NCBI RefSeq assembly: GCF_023534745.1
Contig: NZ_JAMHJQ010000012.1
Span: 246,328-310,327 of the forward strand
Direction of reading: 5' to 3'
Source: Streptomyces sp. 35G-GA-8
GTDB lineage: Bacteria; Actinomycetota; Actinomycetes; Streptomycetales; Streptomycetaceae
Length of the DNA: 64,000 nucleotides
Below are positions 55,396 to 63,905 of the stretch, piece after piece. The position numbers were made by a program, and so were the translations under genes. Below the pieces are notes generated by a model. The model saw only the letters and a program-made list of their open reading frames with translations, was not told the origin of the DNA and did not search any database. The number at the start of each line of letters is the position of its first letter. Position 1 is the stretch's first letter.

Positions 55396-56070
55396 TCAGG
55401 CTGCCGGGTTGAGCAGCTTCCAGTGCCCCTCGGAGACGACCTCGACGCAACCGTCGCTCACCTTGATGGCGGTCTGAGCGTCGATGGCATACGCCGGACC
55501 TTCTATCTCGGCGGCCCACCGTTCCGCCTCGGCCATCGTGTTCTCCGGGCAGTCCGTGCTGTCGAGATGCGGGAAGATGGAGAAATCGACGACTCCCAGG
55601 GCGCTGTCGTCACCAGTGGGCGGCTTCCAACCGACGAAGTTCTCCCCGATACGGGGAGTCAGAACCATGCTCCCGGCACTGAGCCCTACATAGACCGTGT
55701 CGTGCAGCGACGGGAAGAGGTCGGCCAGTCCGGACTCCCGCATCCAGTGGCACAGGTACAGCGCGTCGCCACCGTTCACCAGCAGCGCGTCTGCCTCTCG
55801 GACCCAGGAGACCCAGCGTTCCTTGTCGACGCTGGGCAGTGCGGTGAGCTCCAGCACGCCCACCGACTTCCACCCCAACTCGATCATGGGATGAGGGGAC
55901 CGTCCGCTGATGAAACGCCATGGCCCGCCCGGACCCCCGTACGGACCCCCGTACCCTGCGGTGGGGATGCAGAGGGCGCCGGCCTCGGTGATCGGCTTGC
56001 CCAGGAGATCGACCAGCGCCGCCAGCATGCTTGCGTTCCTGACACCGGAGTCGGTAAGGAGGAGCTTCAT
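55396..56070 (-). CDS. Peptidase E-like S51 family protein
   Basis: 224 residues from the ATG at 56070. The class I glutaminase-like fold of dipeptidase E is suggested by LLLTDSGVRNASM, ADALLVNGGDALYLCHWMRE and the nucleophile motif YVGLSAGSMV (Ser in GLSAGS), then FPHLDS. Peptidase E hydrolyses aspartyl dipeptides; many actinobacterial relatives are uncharacterised. It stands between a VOC gene and a short coding remnant, with no obvious partner. Confidence 0.8.
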   Translation of the reverse strand: MKLLLTDSGVRNASMLAALVDLLGKPITEAGALCIPTAGYGGPYGGPGGPWRFISGRSPHPMIELGWKSVGVLELTALPSVDKERWVSWVREADALLVNGGDALYLCHWMRESGLADLFPSLHDTVYVGLSAGSMVLTPRIGENFVGWKPPTGDDSALGVVDFSIFPHLDSTDCPENTMAEAERWAAEIEGPAYAIDAQTAIKVSDGCVEVVSEGHWKLLNPAA

Positions 56071-56263
56071 CACACCCCGCAGTGACTGCATAGTGAAAGT
56101 AATTGAGTGACATTACCATCACTGCGTCCCAGAGCCCTGGGCTGTCCTGGTACACCGTGGTGTCGCGCAGCTCAGCGATGCGGAGCAGCACTCGGTTCCC
56201 AGTAGCGAGGACTTCCAGCACCGGCTGCTCCTCCCCAACACGGATGGAGGGGTGATCGGTCAC
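56071..56263 (-). pseudogene. Short coding remnant of unknown family
   Basis: A GTG at 56263 follows GGAGAG and opens TDHPSIRVGEEQPVLEVLAT, NRVLLRIAELRDTTVYQD and SPGLWDAVMVM, which have plausible protein character. The frame then runs into the peptidase E gene in another frame and loses this character, so only about 60 codons look real. It is either a very small gene or the head of a truncated one. No family is recognised. The rest of this 331-base gap (56264-56401) holds nothing evident. Confidence 0.4.
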
Positions 56264-56401
56264 AATCTCTCCGCGACTTCGCACTGCGGCTGAAGACAGT
56301 CAAGAAACCCCCTCGGCTGCGGCCGCCCGGATGCACCGCCCGCCCGCGTCGCCGCCACCCCGAACCACTCTCGCATTGCGAGAGTGGGCCCTCACCAGCG
56401 A

Positions 56402-57121
56402 TCAGATCGAGGCCACGTCGGTCAGCGAAGGCACGGCGCACGGACGGAGGACCATGAGCGAGTCTGCCAAGGTCGCCACCATGCCAAAGGGGAACCGGTC
56501 GAGCTCAAGGCAGAGTGCGACGTCATCAGGATGGGCTCCCTGACGCACACCCTGCGTCAGCTCGGCGGCGGCGCGCGACTCACCGGCGCGGCGGAGGAAC
56601 TCAGTTGCGTCCGTCCCAGCCTCGGTGGCCCTCCGAGCGATGTATTGAGCGCACGCCAGATCTTCATCGGCCTGCCCGTCCTCGCCAGTGACCACGAACG
56701 TGACACTGTCACACTCGCGCGTCCGCAAGAGCCGAGCCGTTGCCTCCGCCACCACGAAGCTCGCGCACAGCACCAGCGACGCTTCCCTGACCGCGAGAGC
56801 GCCGACCGTCCCTGCCGTGGTTGTCTGCACAACGGTCCGTCCGCCAAGGTCAATGGATCGCAGCAGTCCCGGCGAGTTGACGGTGTCGAACCCGGGCGCG
56901 GGCGGGCCGTCTTTGAGCGCCACCCATTCCGGGTGGCGAACTTTGAGCGCCAGGGCTTCGTGCGGCGACTCAGCAAGAACGATCTTTTCCGCCCCCTGGG
57001 CAAAGGCCCAGGCAGCCACCGTGAAAGCACGCATGACGTCGACTACGACCGCCACGGATGGGGTTTCGACCAGCTCACCGATACCAAGGAAACGAGCGTC
57101 CATCCGGTCATGATCGCGCAT
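56402..57121 (-). CDS. 2-phosphosulfolactate phosphatase family protein (ComB-like)
   Basis: 239 residues from the ATG at 57121 (GAGGT upstream). Family features: [46 protein letters not shown] and [13 protein letters not shown], corresponding to the ComB pattern of VDVLRAT, GFDxGNSP and TTxNGT. Archaeal ComB dephosphorylates 2-phosphosulfolactate in coenzyme M synthesis. No coenzyme M or sulfolactate genes are near, and the true substrate in actinobacteria is not established. Confidence 0.75.
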   Translation of the reverse strand: MRDHDRMDARFLGIGELVETPSVAVVVDVMRAFTVAAWAFAQGAEKIVLAESPHEALALKVRHPEWVALKDGPPAPGFDTVNSPGLLRSIDLGGRTVVQTTTAGTVGALAVREASLVLCASFVVAEATARLLRTRECDSVTFVVTGEDGQADEDLACAQYIARRATEAGTDATEFLRRAGESRAAAELTQGVRQGAHPDDVALCLELDRFPFGMVATLADSLMVLRPCAVPSLTDVASI

Positions 57122-57248
57122 GCCCGACCTCAAGCACTCAGACGGTGACACGCATCACGTGGACAGGTCGTACGTCCTGGATACGCGTGACCGCTGCGGG
57201 AAAGCACTCTCCGGGCCTGGGCCACCGTCGAGTGGGAGGATCGAGTCC

Positions 57249-57788
57249 ATGACCACTGTCTCCGGTGATTTCGAGTTGACCATGGACGAGCTGCGAGTTG
57301 TGGCGCGCTACGTGGCCGAGAGCGCCCAGGAAGTCCTCCCCCTGTTCGAGGAGGCCGTTCCCGGTGATCCTCGCCCCCGCGCAGCCCTTGACGCCGCATG
57401 GGAGTTCATCAACGGCGCGAAAAGGACCAAGCTGCAGCGCGTCACCTCACTGGAAGCACACCGAGCCGCGAACGAAGCGGGCACCGAAGCGGCACGTCTT
57501 GCCGCCCGGTCCGCCGGCGACGCCGCATCCGCCGCGTACCTGCATCCGATAGCGCGAGCCACCCAGGTAGGACACATCCTGCGCGCTGCCGCGAGTGCCG
57601 CGCGCATCGCCGAACTGAGCGCAGGGGATGACCCTACGGTCGGAAACACGCGGATCGAGCAAGCTCGGCAGCGTGCCACGCCGGTATTGATCGCTGTTCT
57701 TTCGCGTTACCCGCTCGCGCCGACCGCCAAGAATCGCGTCGCGCAACTCATGAGCACCCTGGACGCTTCCCTACGCGCCTCCGGCTGA
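57249..57788 (+). CDS. Putative immunity protein, Imm-5-like domain
   Basis: 179 residues from the ATG at 57249, nine bases after GGAGG. It is an all-helical protein: ELRVVARYVAESAQEVLPLF, then VPGDPRPRAALDAAWEFING, an alanine-rich helix EAGTEAARLAARSAGDAASA and VGHILRAAASAARIAEL. The combination VLPLFE...PGDPRPR is typical of the Imm-5-like family of predicted polymorphic-toxin immunity proteins. No cognate toxin gene is adjacent, so the immunity role is a family-based inference. The next gene is the EACC1/caspase cassette, 218 bases downstream. Confidence 0.6.
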   Translation: MTTVSGDFELTMDELRVVARYVAESAQEVLPLFEEAVPGDPRPRAALDAAWEFINGAKRTKLQRVTSLEAHRAANEAGTEAARLAARSAGDAASAAYLHPIARATQVGHILRAAASAARIAELSAGDDPTVGNTRIEQARQRATPVLIAVLSRYPLAPTAKNRVAQLMSTLDASLRASG

Positions 57789-58006
57789 GAGACCGCGAGA
57801 CCATCTGTCGGCCCACGGAATCACGCTGCTGCGGATGTACCCGCCGGGTACGGCGAGCATTCGGATGCGTCGGGCGATTGCCCTGGTGGCGCCCGCTGGC
57901 AGAGAATGTGAACCCACCTTAAGTCACGTCAAGTTGCTTACAGAGCAGCCTTTTTGTAGTAGAAAGAAAAACTGAGGGGCGTTGGTGCGTACGGAGGGGT
58001 GGTTAC

Positions 58007-58456
58007 GTGCTGGAGGTACGATTTGAGGCCCACAGCCTGCGCTTCGAAACGGACGACGACCGATGGGCATCACAACTTGAGCTGCTCCACAGGGAGATCG
58101 AAGACGCAACGGGCTCTCTGAGGCAGCGGCCGCCTCGGGATGCCGCACCGACTCCAGGAGTCAAGGGGGCGGTCTCCGAGGCGATTGTCACGCTCGCGCC
58201 TGTGGCCATACCAAGCGTCGCGGCTGTGCTCACGATGTGGCTCAAGCGTGACCGGGGGCGGAGCGTGCGCCTCACCTGGACCGTGGACGGCCGAAGCGGC
58301 GAGTTCACCGCGTCCGGTGATGCTCTCGACACCAACACGCTCCGCAGCGCGCTGGAGCATGGATTGAGGGCGGCGGCCGACGATGCGGCGACGGCCGACG
58401 ACAACGGTCCAGGGCGGGCCGAGACCGGCGACCAGAACGGTACACACGGTGCCTGA
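58007..58456 (+). CDS. Effector-associated constant component EACC1-like protein
   Basis: 149 residues from a GTG six bases after GGAGGGGT. It has an N-terminal strand block (LEVRFEAHSLRFETDDDRWA), a helix (LELLHREIEDAT), a hydrophobic helix (IVTLAPVAIPSVAAVLTMWL) and a strand pair (SVRLTWTVDGRSGEFTASGD). This is the usual form of the small constant component found next to variable effectors in actinobacterial conflict systems. It overlaps the caspase-like gene by 8 bases, so the two are translated together. The hydrophobic helix may place it at the membrane with its partner. The low-complexity C-terminal tail is probably disordered. Confidence 0.72.
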   Translation: MLEVRFEAHSLRFETDDDRWASQLELLHREIEDATGSLRQRPPRDAAPTPGVKGAVSEAIVTLAPVAIPSVAAVLTMWLKRDRGRSVRLTWTVDGRSGEFTASGDALDTNTLRSALEHGLRAAADDAATADDNGPGRAETGDQNGTHGA

Positions 58457-60293
58457 GGACGAGCGCGTTTACCGTGCGCTCCTGATCGGCAACTCCGAGT
58501 ATCCCGATGACCCGGTTCATCTGCAGTCGCTCGTGGGCCCGCCCGAGGATCTGCGCTTGCTGCGGGGCGCACTGACGGATCCCGGCTACGGTCTGCACTT
58601 GCCTGGAAACGTCGAGGCGCTTCGGGAGCAGTCCACGCTCCGCATCAAGGAACGGCTGGCGACATTCTTCGATGACGCCCTGCGCCACGAGCAGTTGCTC
58701 ATATATTACAGCGGCCACGGATTGCTCGACTCGCGGAACAGACTCCACCTGTGCGGACAGGACACGACAGTTGAACAATTGCGCACCCACTCTGTCTCAC
58801 TCAGCTTCATCAACGAACTGATCGACGATTGCGCGTCCCGGTCGATTGTCGTCATCCTGGACTGTTGCTTCAGTGGAATCGCGGCTACCAAAGGAACGGA
58901 CCCGGCGGCTCAACTGGCTGGCCACGGCCGATTCGTCATGACGAGTTCCAGCCGCATCGGTACCGCGGCCGACGCTTGCACCAAGGGTGAGGCGAGTCCA
59001 TTCACCCGCCACTTGGTGGACGGCCTTGAATTCGGCGCCGATGGCCACGACGGCTACGTATCGATGGTCGATCTGTACCGGTACGTGCATGACCAGCTCC
59101 GCGGCTCCGGCCAGACCCCGCACATCAAGGCGGAAGCGGCCGTCGGTGCCATTCCGCTCGCCCGCCGGCCACCGCGGAGCAAGGCGGAACGGGCAGGCTC
59201 GGCGGCCGAGCCATCTGAGATCCCCGTCCGTCCACTGGAGTTGCGCCCCACCTTCACGGACACCGAGGGCAATCGGGCACTGCTCGCCACCGACACCGAC
59301 TTCACCGGGGTGTTGCACGTCAACTTGCCGCAAAGCCGTATGGTACTTAGCACCCATTGCAATCAGCTGGCCGCGGCTGCGAAAGGCAAGCCTCTCACTG
59401 CCCAGTTGTTCAAGCGGGGACGGGTCCACATCGGGGATCTGCGTACGGAAGTGACAGGCAGACATGCGGCATTTCTTGATGCCAGGTGCATCGGTGGGTC
59501 CGTGTCATTCGTCCTGCCTAACGGTGCCGGGGTGGTCGACTGGACGGCCTCTCAGGTGCGCTCCTTCACACAAGCCAGGGCTGAAGGGCGGTGGCCAGGT
59601 TCACCGCTGACGCCGCTTCCCGCCGCGAGATCTGCCGAGTTCTACGAGCGCGACCATGGCTATCAGCACTTGGCGAACGGGCTTTGGGGAGCTGTGTGGT
59701 CGGGGGTATTTTCCGCCGTCCTGTTCGCGGCGACGGCGATTTTCTTCAATCTGAAGCCGGATGGCGGCTTCGATGAGCTGGGCGGTGTGATGGGCACAGG
59801 CGCCATTGTCCTGGGCGTGGTCTTCATAGTGCTGTGCCTACTCGCCCTGTTGAGCGTCGTGCAACGGTTGAGGAACGCCTGGGTGTTCCTGCGGCTCCGT
59901 AGCTTGTTGAGGTCGTCCGCGCAGGCGTCCAGGACGATGGTGATGCTCGCCTGGTCGGAAACCGAGCAGGTCCCCACTGGCAACTATGTGAGCATGGCCG
60001 AGGTCAAGAAACCATGGGCGAATCTATGGGAAGCGGATATGGCGATCTCGGGCTTCGGCGACGTGGCGGAGAAGAGCGTAGGCGATGTGACCACGGCCCA
60101 AAAACGCAAGGTGGCTGTGCCACTTCAATGGATGCACGCGGAGGACATCCGAAGGCGGACATTCCCAGAAGAGGGGCCTCCCCGCGCGCCTGCCTTGGAA
60201 TACGTCGAGGTTGTGGGAACCCCGGAGCCCGGCGAATGGCTGGTGATCCGGACCGAAACCGGTGTGTTGTGGCCGCGTGGTAGAGCGCGCTGA
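58449..60293 (+). CDS. Caspase-like (metacaspase-fold) protease with C-terminal membrane module
   Basis: 614 residues from the GTG at 58449. The caspase domain (about 1-235) has YRALLIGNSEYP, the catalytic His in YYSGHG (H90) and the catalytic Cys in ILDCCFSG (C140), both intact. A linker rich in Pro/Arg/Glu (235-262) leads to a beta-rich domain, then two membrane helices (about 411-434 and 448-471) and a cytoplasmic tail of about 140 residues ending GEWLVIRTETGVLWPRG. Coupling to EACC1 marks it as the effector of a conflict system. Protease activation at the membrane leading to growth arrest or death is inferred, not shown. The C-terminal domain is not one I recognise. Confidence 0.82.
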   Translation: MPEDERVYRALLIGNSEYPDDPVHLQSLVGPPEDLRLLRGALTDPGYGLHLPGNVEALREQSTLRIKERLATFFDDALRHEQLLIYYSGHGLLDSRNRLHLCGQDTTVEQLRTHSVSLSFINELIDDCASRSIVVILDCCFSGIAATKGTDPAAQLAGHGRFVMTSSSRIGTAADACTKGEASPFTRHLVDGLEFGADGHDGYVSMVDLYRYVHDQLRGSGQTPHIKAEAAVGAIPLARRPPRSKAERAGSAAEPSEIPVRPLELRPTFTDTEGNRALLATDTDFTGVLHVNLPQSRMVLSTHCNQLAAAAKGKPLTAQLFKRGRVHIGDLRTEVTGRHAAFLDARCIGGSVSFVLPNGAGVVDWTASQVRSFTQARAEGRWPGSPLTPLPAARSAEFYERDHGYQHLANGLWGAVWSGVFSAVLFAATAIFFNLKPDGGFDELGGVMGTGAIVLGVVFIVLCLLALLSVVQRLRNAWVFLRLRSLLRSSAQASRTMVMLAWSETEQVPTGNYVSMAEVKKPWANLWEADMAISGFGDVAEKSVGDVTTAQKRKVAVPLQWMHAEDIRRRTFPEEGPPRAPALEYVEVVGTPEPGEWLVIRTETGVLWPRGRAR

Positions 60294-60448
60294 ACCTGGA
60301 GGCGTCGCAGACGGCGGCTAGGATCTGTCCGACGGGTCAGGTCTTGGTGCCTGTCCAACAGGGCTTTGGGCTTGCGCTTTCCGTTGCGGCAACTTCTACG
60401 GTCATGTGTGTGGCCCGAGAGACCGGCCCGGCGAGGGAGGCACCGGCA

Positions 60449-61090
60449 ATGGCCTGGTCGATCGCGGAGGTGGCGCGGATATCCAAGGTGACACCGCGGA
60501 CGCTGCGGCATTACGACGAGATCGGCCTGCTGCCGCCCGCAGGGATCGGGAGCAACGGGCACCGCTACTACGAGGAGGCCGATCTGCTGCGCTTGCAGCA
60601 GATCCCGCTGATGCGGGAGCTGGACCTGGGGCTGCGCGATATCCAGGCGGTCCTGGACAGCCAGCTCGACCAGGTGGCCGTGCTCCGCGAGCACCACCAA
60701 CGGCTGCTCGCGGAACGGGACCGTCTGGAGAGGCTGGCCCGTACGGTTGGCCGCACCATCGCCGAACTGGAAGAAGGCAAGAACAAGGGCCATATGACGA
60801 AGATCAACAAGCCGGAGAACCTCTTCGAGGGGTTCCAGCCCCCCTCCGAGGCCGAGGCCGAGGTACGGGAGCGGTGGCCGCGGGCGTGGGAACAGTCCCG
60901 GCAGGCCGTCGAGGCGATGATCTCCGAGGACCCGGAGCGCTGGCAGCGTGAGGTGACGGCGCAGATGATCCGTATGGCGGAGTTCATGGTGGCCGGCACG
61001 CCGGTATCCGCCCCGGCGGCACAGGCCGAGGTGGACGCCAACTACCAGGGCATCTGCCGGTTCTGGACCCCAACCGCGGCTGCGTACTAG
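60449..61090 (+). pseudogene. MerR/TipAS-type regulator with premature TAG stop
   Basis: The ATG at 60449 follows GAGGGAGG by eight bases. The MerR helix-turn-helix (WSIAEVARISKVTPRTLRHY, DEIGLLPPAG, GHRYYEEADLLRLQQI) and coiled-coil linker are followed by a TipAS-like ligand domain up to CRFWTPTAAAY. TAG at 61088-61090 ends the frame, but the same frame continues to TGA at 61211-61213 with family-like sequence (YVDDAQLRANFDKIADGLAV, YQRDAMTVYADARLS). About 40 residues of the ligand domain are lost by one nonsense change. The shortened protein could still bind DNA. Confidence 0.75.
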
Positions 61091-61213
61091 GGAGTGTGCC
61101 AGATCTATGTCGACGACGCGCAACTGCGGGCCAACTTCGACAAGATCGCCGACGGTCTCGCCGTCTACCAGCGCGATGCGATGACCGTGTACGCCGATGC
61201 CCGGCTGAGCTGA
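61091..61213 (+). other. Detached in-frame C-terminal coding segment of the MerR/TipAS regulator
   Basis: Forty codons in the same frame as the MerR gene, directly after its TAG, ending in TGA. The sequence keeps the typical TipAS end (YVDD, ANFDKIA, YQRDAM). Retention of good codon and residue character suggests that the stop is recent or is read through. Confidence 0.7.
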
Positions 61214-61224
61214 TCGCACGCCCG

Positions 61225-61740
61225 CCCAAGGGCTGTTCAGCGGGTCATGAGTGCAGTCAGAGGCGAATGACCGCGACGGTCACGGTGCCGTGGAAGGTGT
61301 ATGCTCTCTTGTCGAATCGGGGTGGCTACGGCACGGAAGCCCTTGAGAGCGTTGATCGTTCGTTCGACTTCATTCCTGCGCTTGTAGAGCGACGTGTCGA
61401 AGCCGGTGGGCCGACCGCCCGGATGCCACGGTGCTGCCTGCTGGCCCGCCGGTTTCCCGGTTCGGGAATGGTCTGCTTGATCTTGGCGCCTGCGCAGGTA
61501 CCGGCGGCGTCGGTCTGGACGGTGCGCAGGACGTTCTCCCACGTGCCGTCCGCCGACCAGCGCCGATGCCGGTCGTGGCAGGTCTCCCACTTCCCGAAGC
61601 GCGTCCGCAGGTCGCGCCAAGGGATGCCGGTGCGTGGCGGAAGGGAATGCCGTTGATCACCTTGCGTTAGCGCTTCCACTGCCTGACCCGCCCCACACCA
61701 GCCGGAACGATCTCGTCGATCGCCGGTCACATGCCCCATC
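61225..61740 (-). mobile_element. Remnant of an IS5-family insertion sequence
   Basis: Minus-strand fragments of an IS5-type transposase: GIPWRDLRTRFGKWETCHDR and HRRWSADGTWENVLRTVQTD from the N-terminal half, then, in other frames, KIKQTIPEPGNR and GFDTSLYKRRNEVERTINAL, KGFRAVAT from the C-terminal half. The central catalytic part is missing and several frameshifts are present, so it is inactive. Possible degenerate ends are GGGCTGTTCAG near 61230 and its inverted relative near 61745. Confidence 0.75.
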
Positions 61741-61752
61741 GGACAGGCTCTA

Positions 61753-62754
61753 GGCGCTGTTTCTTGGATCATGTGCGGAGCCAGATGGTGAGGGCTGCGA
61801 GTGTGATGGTGCCGAGGTAGATGTAGGCGCGTTTGTCGTAGCGGGTGGCGACGGCGCGGAAGCCTTTGAGGCGGTTGATGATGCGTTCGAAGGTGTTGCG
61901 TTTCTTGTAGTGCTCGCTGTCGAAACCGGTGGGCCGACCGCCTCGGGAACCTCGGTTCTTCCGGTGTCTGTGCTGGTCGAGGCGTTCGGGGATGGTGTGC
62001 CGGATTCCGCGTCGTCGCAGGTAGCGGCGGTTCGCGCGAGAGGTGTACGCCTTGTCCGCAAGGACATGGCCGGGCCGGGTACGGGGCCGGCCGGTTCCGG
62101 CCCGGGGCACGAGATCTGCTCCAGCACCCGCTCCAGTTGCGGGCCGTCACCGTAGTGTCCGGGTGTCAGGAGGAAAGCGAGGGGCCGGCATTGTCCCTCG
62201 GCGGCGAGGTGGACCTTGGTGGTGAATCCTCCGCGGGAACGTCCCAGGCATTCGCCGATCTGACCACCTCCTCCAGCCGGGCGGCGAGTTTCCGCAGTAC
62301 CGGATCGGCCTGGTTCGTCCCCCGCCCTGCCCCCCTTTGAGGAACGGCCGCCGGAGGCGCTTTCCTCGCGCCGGCGGCGTGCTGGTGGGCCCGCACCGTT
62401 GTCGAGTCCACCGACACGTCCCAGTCGATCCCGCCCGCGGCATCTTCGGCGGTCTGGATCCTGGACAGCAGCATCATCCACGTTCCGTCAGCGGACCAGC
62501 GACGATGCCGTTTATAGACCGTCTCCCACGGTCCGAACCGCTCCGGCAGATCCCGCCACTGCACACCGGTCCGTACCCGGTACAACACCCCGTTGATCAC
62601 CCGACGGTGATCACTTCACCGACCTCCACGCGCCCCACCAGGAGGCAGGAACGACTCCAGCCGAGCCCACTCCGCATTCGTCAGATCACCACGGCCCATG
62701 AAGCAAGCCTGCCCCAACACCCCACTCAGGTCAGCAGATCCGAGAAACAGCGCC
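61753..62754 (-). mobile_element. IS5-family (IS427-group-like) insertion sequence
   Basis: A 1002-bp element with matched ends: GGCGCTGTTTCTTGGATC at 61753-61770 and its inverse, with one mismatch, at 62737-62754, flanked on both sides by TA (61751-61752 and 62755-62756), as for IS427-group elements. It contains one minus-strand transposase gene broken by several lesions. It abuts an IS630-type element on the right through the shared TA. Confidence 0.85.
61769..62700 (-). pseudogene. Broken IS5-family transposase
   Basis: Starts at the ATG at 62700 (GRGDLTNAEWARLESFLPP). An extra T near 62640 shifts the frame, and the next expected Trp codon reads TGA. The frame INGVLYRVRTGVQWRDLPER continues to about 62340. 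Another frame then carries GQIGECLGRSRGGFTTKVHL to about 62110, and a third carries GHVLADKAYTSRANRRYLRR and the end KRNTFERIINRLKGFRAVAT...IWLRT. One frameshift may be programmed, as in related elements. The others and the stop are inactivating. Confidence 0.8.
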
Positions 62755-62756
62755 TA

Positions 62757-63902
62757 GTGTCCTGAGCCGAGAATTCGCTGCGTAAGTCCTCGATGGTTCG
62801 GCATGATGGCCGGGTGGCGAGGACGGGACGGCCGAAGGCCGAGCTGGTGCTGACCGATGACGAGCGTGAGACGTTGACCCGCTGGGCCAGGCGTCGGACT
62901 TCTTCGCAGGCCCTGGCCTTGCGGTGCCGGATCGTGCTGGAGTGCGCAACTGGCTTTTCGAACAGGGACGTTGCCGCTTTGCTCGGTGTCGAGGAGCACA
63001 CGGTGAGCAGGTGGCGGGCCCGCTTTGTGCGGCATCGGCTTGAGGGCCTGACCGACGAGCCACGCCCGGGTGGCCCCCGGAAGATCACCGACGCCCAAGT
63101 GGAAGAAGTGGTCGTCAGGACACTGGAGACCACGCCGAGGGACGCCACGCACTGGTCCACACGGTCGATGGCCAGGGAAGTGGGCCTCTCCCAGTCGGCC
63201 ACCACGCGTATCTGGCGGACCTTCGGCCTCAAGCCGCACCTGGTGGACACCTTCAAGCTCTCGTAGGATCCGCAGTTCGTCGAGAAGGTCCGCGATGTGG
63301 TCGGCCTGTATCTCGCCCCGCCCGAGCACGCGCTGGTGCTGTGTGTGGATGAGAAGACGCAGATCCAGGCTCTGGACCGGTCCGCGCCGGTGCTGCCGAT
63401 GATGCCGGGCATGCCGGAGCGCCGTACTCACGACGACGTACGCGGTGGCGTCACCACGCTGTTCGCCGCGCTGAACACCGCTACCGGCGAGGTAATCGGC
63501 CAGATCCACCGCCGGCACCGTGCCGTGGAGTTCAAGAAGTTCCTCGTCCGTATCGACAAGGAGGTGCCCGCCGGCCTGGACGTCCATCTGATCTGCGACA
63601 ACGCTACGACGCACAAGACCCCGGCCATCCAGCGATGGCTGATCGCGCACCCGCGCTTCCACGTGCACTTCACACCCACCAGCAGCTCCTGGCTCAACCA
63701 GGCCGAGCGCTGGTTCGGTCTGCTCACCGACAAACAAATACGGCGAGGAGCCCACAAGAACGTCCAGGCCCTGGAGAAGGACATCCGCACCTGGATCAAG
63801 ACCTGGAACCAGGACCCGAAACCGTTCATCTGGACGAAGACCACTCACGAGATCCCCGAACGCCTCGCCGGATATCTGAACCGAACTCCCAACTCAGGAC
63901 AC
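62757..63902 (+). mobile_element. IS630-family insertion sequence
   Basis: An 1146-bp element whose ends GTGTCCTGAG (62757-62766) and CTCAGGACAC (63893-63902) are exact inverses, with a weaker match continuing inward. TA flanks both sides (62755-62756 and 63903-63904), the standard IS630 target. It carries a full-length transposase reading frame interrupted by one in-frame TAG. Confidence 0.87.
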
Positions 63903-63905
63903 TAG
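62793..63905 (+). pseudogene. IS630-family transposase with one in-frame TAG
   Basis: The first part (62793-63266) contains the helix-turn-helix region (GFSNRDVAALLGVEEHTVSR) and ends FKLS-TAG. Reading resumes in the same frame with DPQFVEKVRDVVGLYLAPPE and runs to the stop at 63905. The DDE triad is intact across the second part: VDEKTQ, LICDNATTHK and WLNQAERWF. A single nonsense codon is the only lesion seen. Related IS630 transposases usually carry Lys or Thr at that position. Confidence 0.85.
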
